The notes under the pieces were generated by a model that had not been told where the DNA came from, made no database searches, and was given only the letters and a program-made list of their open reading frames with translations. From positions 1 to 48,314 of the forward strand of contig NZ_GL883755.1 of the NCBI RefSeq assembly GCF_000205025.1: DNA of 48,314 nt. The letters are read 5' to 3'. This document shows, piece after piece, positions 47,086 through 48,314 of this stretch. Position 1 is the stretch's first letter. Every line of letters begins with the position of its first letter. The stretch is from Parasutterella excrementihominis YIT 11859 (GTDB lineage Bacteria; Pseudomonadota; Gammaproteobacteria; Burkholderiales; Burkholderiaceae_F). The position numbers were made by a program, and so were the translations under genes.

Positions 47086-47292
47086 TTAGGCGGCTTCTTT
47101 ATCTTTAGCTTTTTTCAGATTGTTTATTGCATAGGCAGCGCTGTTAACGATTTTTACTTCGCCGTTTTCTACGATAAACGTCACATTAGAGCGATGACCG
47201 TTTTCGATGCCTAAAATTTTCAAAATATGCTTCGGCAGAGTGACCTGTCCGTCGACCCAAACGATCGAATCAGAAGAGAAATTCGCAGACAT
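47086..47292 (-). CDS. AbrB/MazE-type small DNA-binding protein
   Basis: This 68-residue protein has a SpoVT-AbrB swapped-hairpin pattern (VDGQVTLPKHILKILGIENGHRSNVTFIVENGEVKIVN) and a lysine-rich tail. Such proteins are antitoxins or global regulators. No toxin gene lies next to it in this window, so it is an orphan here. AAAGGAGG lies at ideal spacing before the ATG, a strong site. Confidence 0.85.
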   Translation of the reverse strand: MSANFSSDSIVWVDGQVTLPKHILKILGIENGHRSNVTFIVENGEVKIVNSAAYAINNLKKAKDKEAA

Positions 47293-47542
47293 ATTGATCC
47301 TCCTTTAATTTTCACCTGGCCGACAGAACATTTTGTTAATCCTTTGACCTAGGAAAATCACTAATTCCCTCAAATTTCTTACCTATGATTTTACCTGTTT
47401 TATGTGATTATTTAGATGTAAACCCTAATCTGAGTAAAAAAACGAACTCGTTTCTACGAAGAGAAGAAACAATTGATATCGAAGACTTGAAGAAAGAAAA
47501 AAGCAGCTTTTTGAAATTTATATTAGAATGCGACTTCTTGGC

Positions 47543-47627
47543 GGCCCGATGGTGAAATTGGTAGACACAAGGGACTTAAAATCCCTCGGCGCAAGCTGTA
47601 CCGGTTCAAGTCCGGTTCGGGCCACCA
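47543..47627 (+). tRNA. tRNA-Leu (anticodon UAA)
   Basis: The 7-bp acceptor stem GGCCCGA/TCGGGCC is followed by discriminator A and an encoded CCA (47625-47627). The D arm has GGTAGACAC. The anticodon stem AGGGA/TCCCT holds the loop CTTAAAA with TAA at 47577-47579. There is a long class II variable arm, and the T arm is CCGGTTCAAGTCCGG. An overlapping frame at 47528-47716 is spurious. Confidence 0.97.
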
Positions 47628-48005
47628 AATCACCCTCTTCTCCTCATCATAATTTTCTTCCCTCACAATATTTGTTGGGGTCGCTCAACCGTTTGGTTCA
47701 TCACAAGAATCATTGAACGTTGTTGGTCTATGCATTTTCCTGAAACTTTTGGGAAATGCGAACCATCTACAGCTCCCTGCACCATTTCAGAAAGACCACA
47801 GTCCAAACCTTTTTCCTAGCGAATTTAGGGGATTCTTCTCACTTTCCCAACAAAACCGTTACAACAGACAAAAATAAAACCTAATTTTCGAAACATTCGA
47901 AAATCTTCGGAAAGTAAGGCTAACGCGATAAAAAAGGAATTGCTTTGAAACCAAAGTAAATTCCTTCTAATGGCTTAACTGAATCTATGTCGGTTCGGTC
48001 AACAC

Positions 48006-48142
48006 AAAAAGCCTCGAATAGAGGCTCCTTGTTAATCCGGATAAGGCCAAGAGGCCTCAGTAGCCGGATCTAATATTTAATCAAATTGATTTCAGCTCGC
48101 CCTAAGGCGATTTCGTTGTTGAAAGAATGTAACTAGATATTG
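48006..48142 (-). ncRNA. Candidate small RNA with three hairpins and a terminator
   Basis: On the minus strand, TTGACT (plus 48160-48165) could be a -35 box, with a weak AT-rich -10 near 48137-48142. Downstream are TCGCC-loop-GGCGA (48097-48110), a two-part hairpin with ATCCGG/CCGGAT outside and AGGCC/GGCCT inside (48035-48069), and AGCCTC/GAGGCT (48010-48026) followed by five T, a terminator. No open frame with a start codon explains it. It could instead be the 3' end of a gene beyond the right edge. Confidence 0.4.
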
Positions 48143-48235
48143 CCACAACTATCAAAAACAGTCAAGCAATCACCCCAAATTTTCGAAAATAATGGCACTT
48201 TTTGTGCAGATCGACCATTTTCGAAAAACAGACCA

Positions 48236-48279
48236 GAAACCAACTGTCAAAAATCGTTTATTTTCAATCAGTTGGTTTC
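48236..48279. repeat. Perfect 11-bp inverted repeat near the right edge
   Basis: GAAACCAACTG and CAGTTGGTTTC are separated by 22 AT-rich bases. Without a T run it resembles a binding site pair or element end rather than a terminator. Confidence 0.5.
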
Positions 48280-48314
48280 GGAGCTTCAATCGTACATTCT
48301 TTCAATAACAACTG

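Larger units (their letters stand above)
47628..48314. other. Non-coding right end with inverted repeats
   Basis: No gene is supported in these 687 bases. Visible structures are a hairpin GCATTTTCC/GGGAAATGC (47732-47759), the candidate small RNA listed separately, copies of TTTTCGAAAA at 48180-48189 and 48219-48228 with related TTCGAAA sequence near 47885-47902, and a perfect 11-bp inverted repeat GAAACCAACTG/CAGTTGGTTTC (48236-48246, 48269-48279). Confidence 0.5.

Noticed and set aside
47528-47716. 62-codon open frame over the tRNA
   Set aside because: The tRNA-Leu structure with encoded CCA explains this stretch.
48006-48142. tmRNA or 6S RNA at the right end
   Set aside because: No tRNA-like 3' end with CCA, no tag frame ending in LAA, and too short for 6S RNA.

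Overview
The window looks like a chromosomal segment of a moderate-GC, Gram-negative, largely anaerobic betaproteobacterium. My best guess is the gut family Sutterellaceae (Sutterella/Parasutterella/Turicimonas-like). This rests on the gene set: ribF-ileS-lspA-coaBC-dut, lpxK-Trm112-kdsB-adk, a complete TctC/TctB/TctA transporter, an FNR regulator with all four cluster cysteines, oxygen-independent HemN, a Tat-exported flavoprotein reductase beside a tetraheme cytochrome c, and a molybdopterin reductase operon. No rRNA, prophage, intact insertion sequence or CRISPR array was seen. The placement is inference from gene content only.

Layout. 87-2398 (minus): purN and a 16S rRNA m5C methyltransferase. 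2603-8629 (plus): ribF, ileS, lspA, coaBC and dut, closely packed, ending in a terminator. 9049-9765: cold-shock protein and a DUF192 lipid/periplasm-type protein. 9837-11945: a divergent pair, flavoprotein reductase (minus) and tetraheme cytochrome c (plus), with two tandem 14-bp operator-like sites between them. 12062-14431 (minus): sodB and xseA. 14432-14914: AT-rich non-coding DNA with two 12-bp-phased pairs of DnaA-box-like nonamers. 14915-18790 (plus): lpxK, Trm112-like, kdsB, adk, galE. 18910-23130 (minus): alaS, hemN. 23257-24015: fnr. 24298-27336 (plus): tctC, tctB, tctA. 27337-27899: a structured non-coding/decayed segment. 27900-31939 (minus): a three-gene PsrABC/PhsABC/TtrABC-type molybdoenzyme operon. 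32516-34585: a glnS with a large internal insertion. 34633-37030 (minus): TlpA-like thioredoxin and a RocB-like M20 peptidase. 37248-41529 (plus): DUF3597, a small membrane protein and a giant SbcC/Rad50-like protein. 41534-46824 (minus): a six-gene ATP-grasp / alpha-E / transglutaminase / paired AstE-like / YigZ operon. 47086-48314: an AbrB-like gene, tRNA-Leu(UAA) and a non-coding end that may hold a small RNA.

How the genes work together. Much of the window is housekeeping (translation, cofactors, nucleotide pool, LPS KDO/lipid A). The accessory part is respiratory: FNR, HemN, the flavoprotein plus tetraheme cytochrome and the molybdoenzyme fit a cell that respires organic and sulfur- or metalloid-type acceptors without oxygen, fed in part by TTT-type uptake of organic acids.

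The most unusual content lies at 38083-46824. One gene encodes a full-length Rad50/SbcC-like protein that keeps the mid-protein CPLC zinc hook but has lost recognisable Walker A, ABC-signature and Walker B motifs. Next to it, convergently, is a tight operon of a circularly permuted ATP-grasp ligase, alpha-E protein, transglutaminase-like protease and two AstE/aspartoacylase-like proteins, one of which has lost its zinc ligands. That arrangement points to an uncharacterised peptide/amide-forming and -cleaving pathway.
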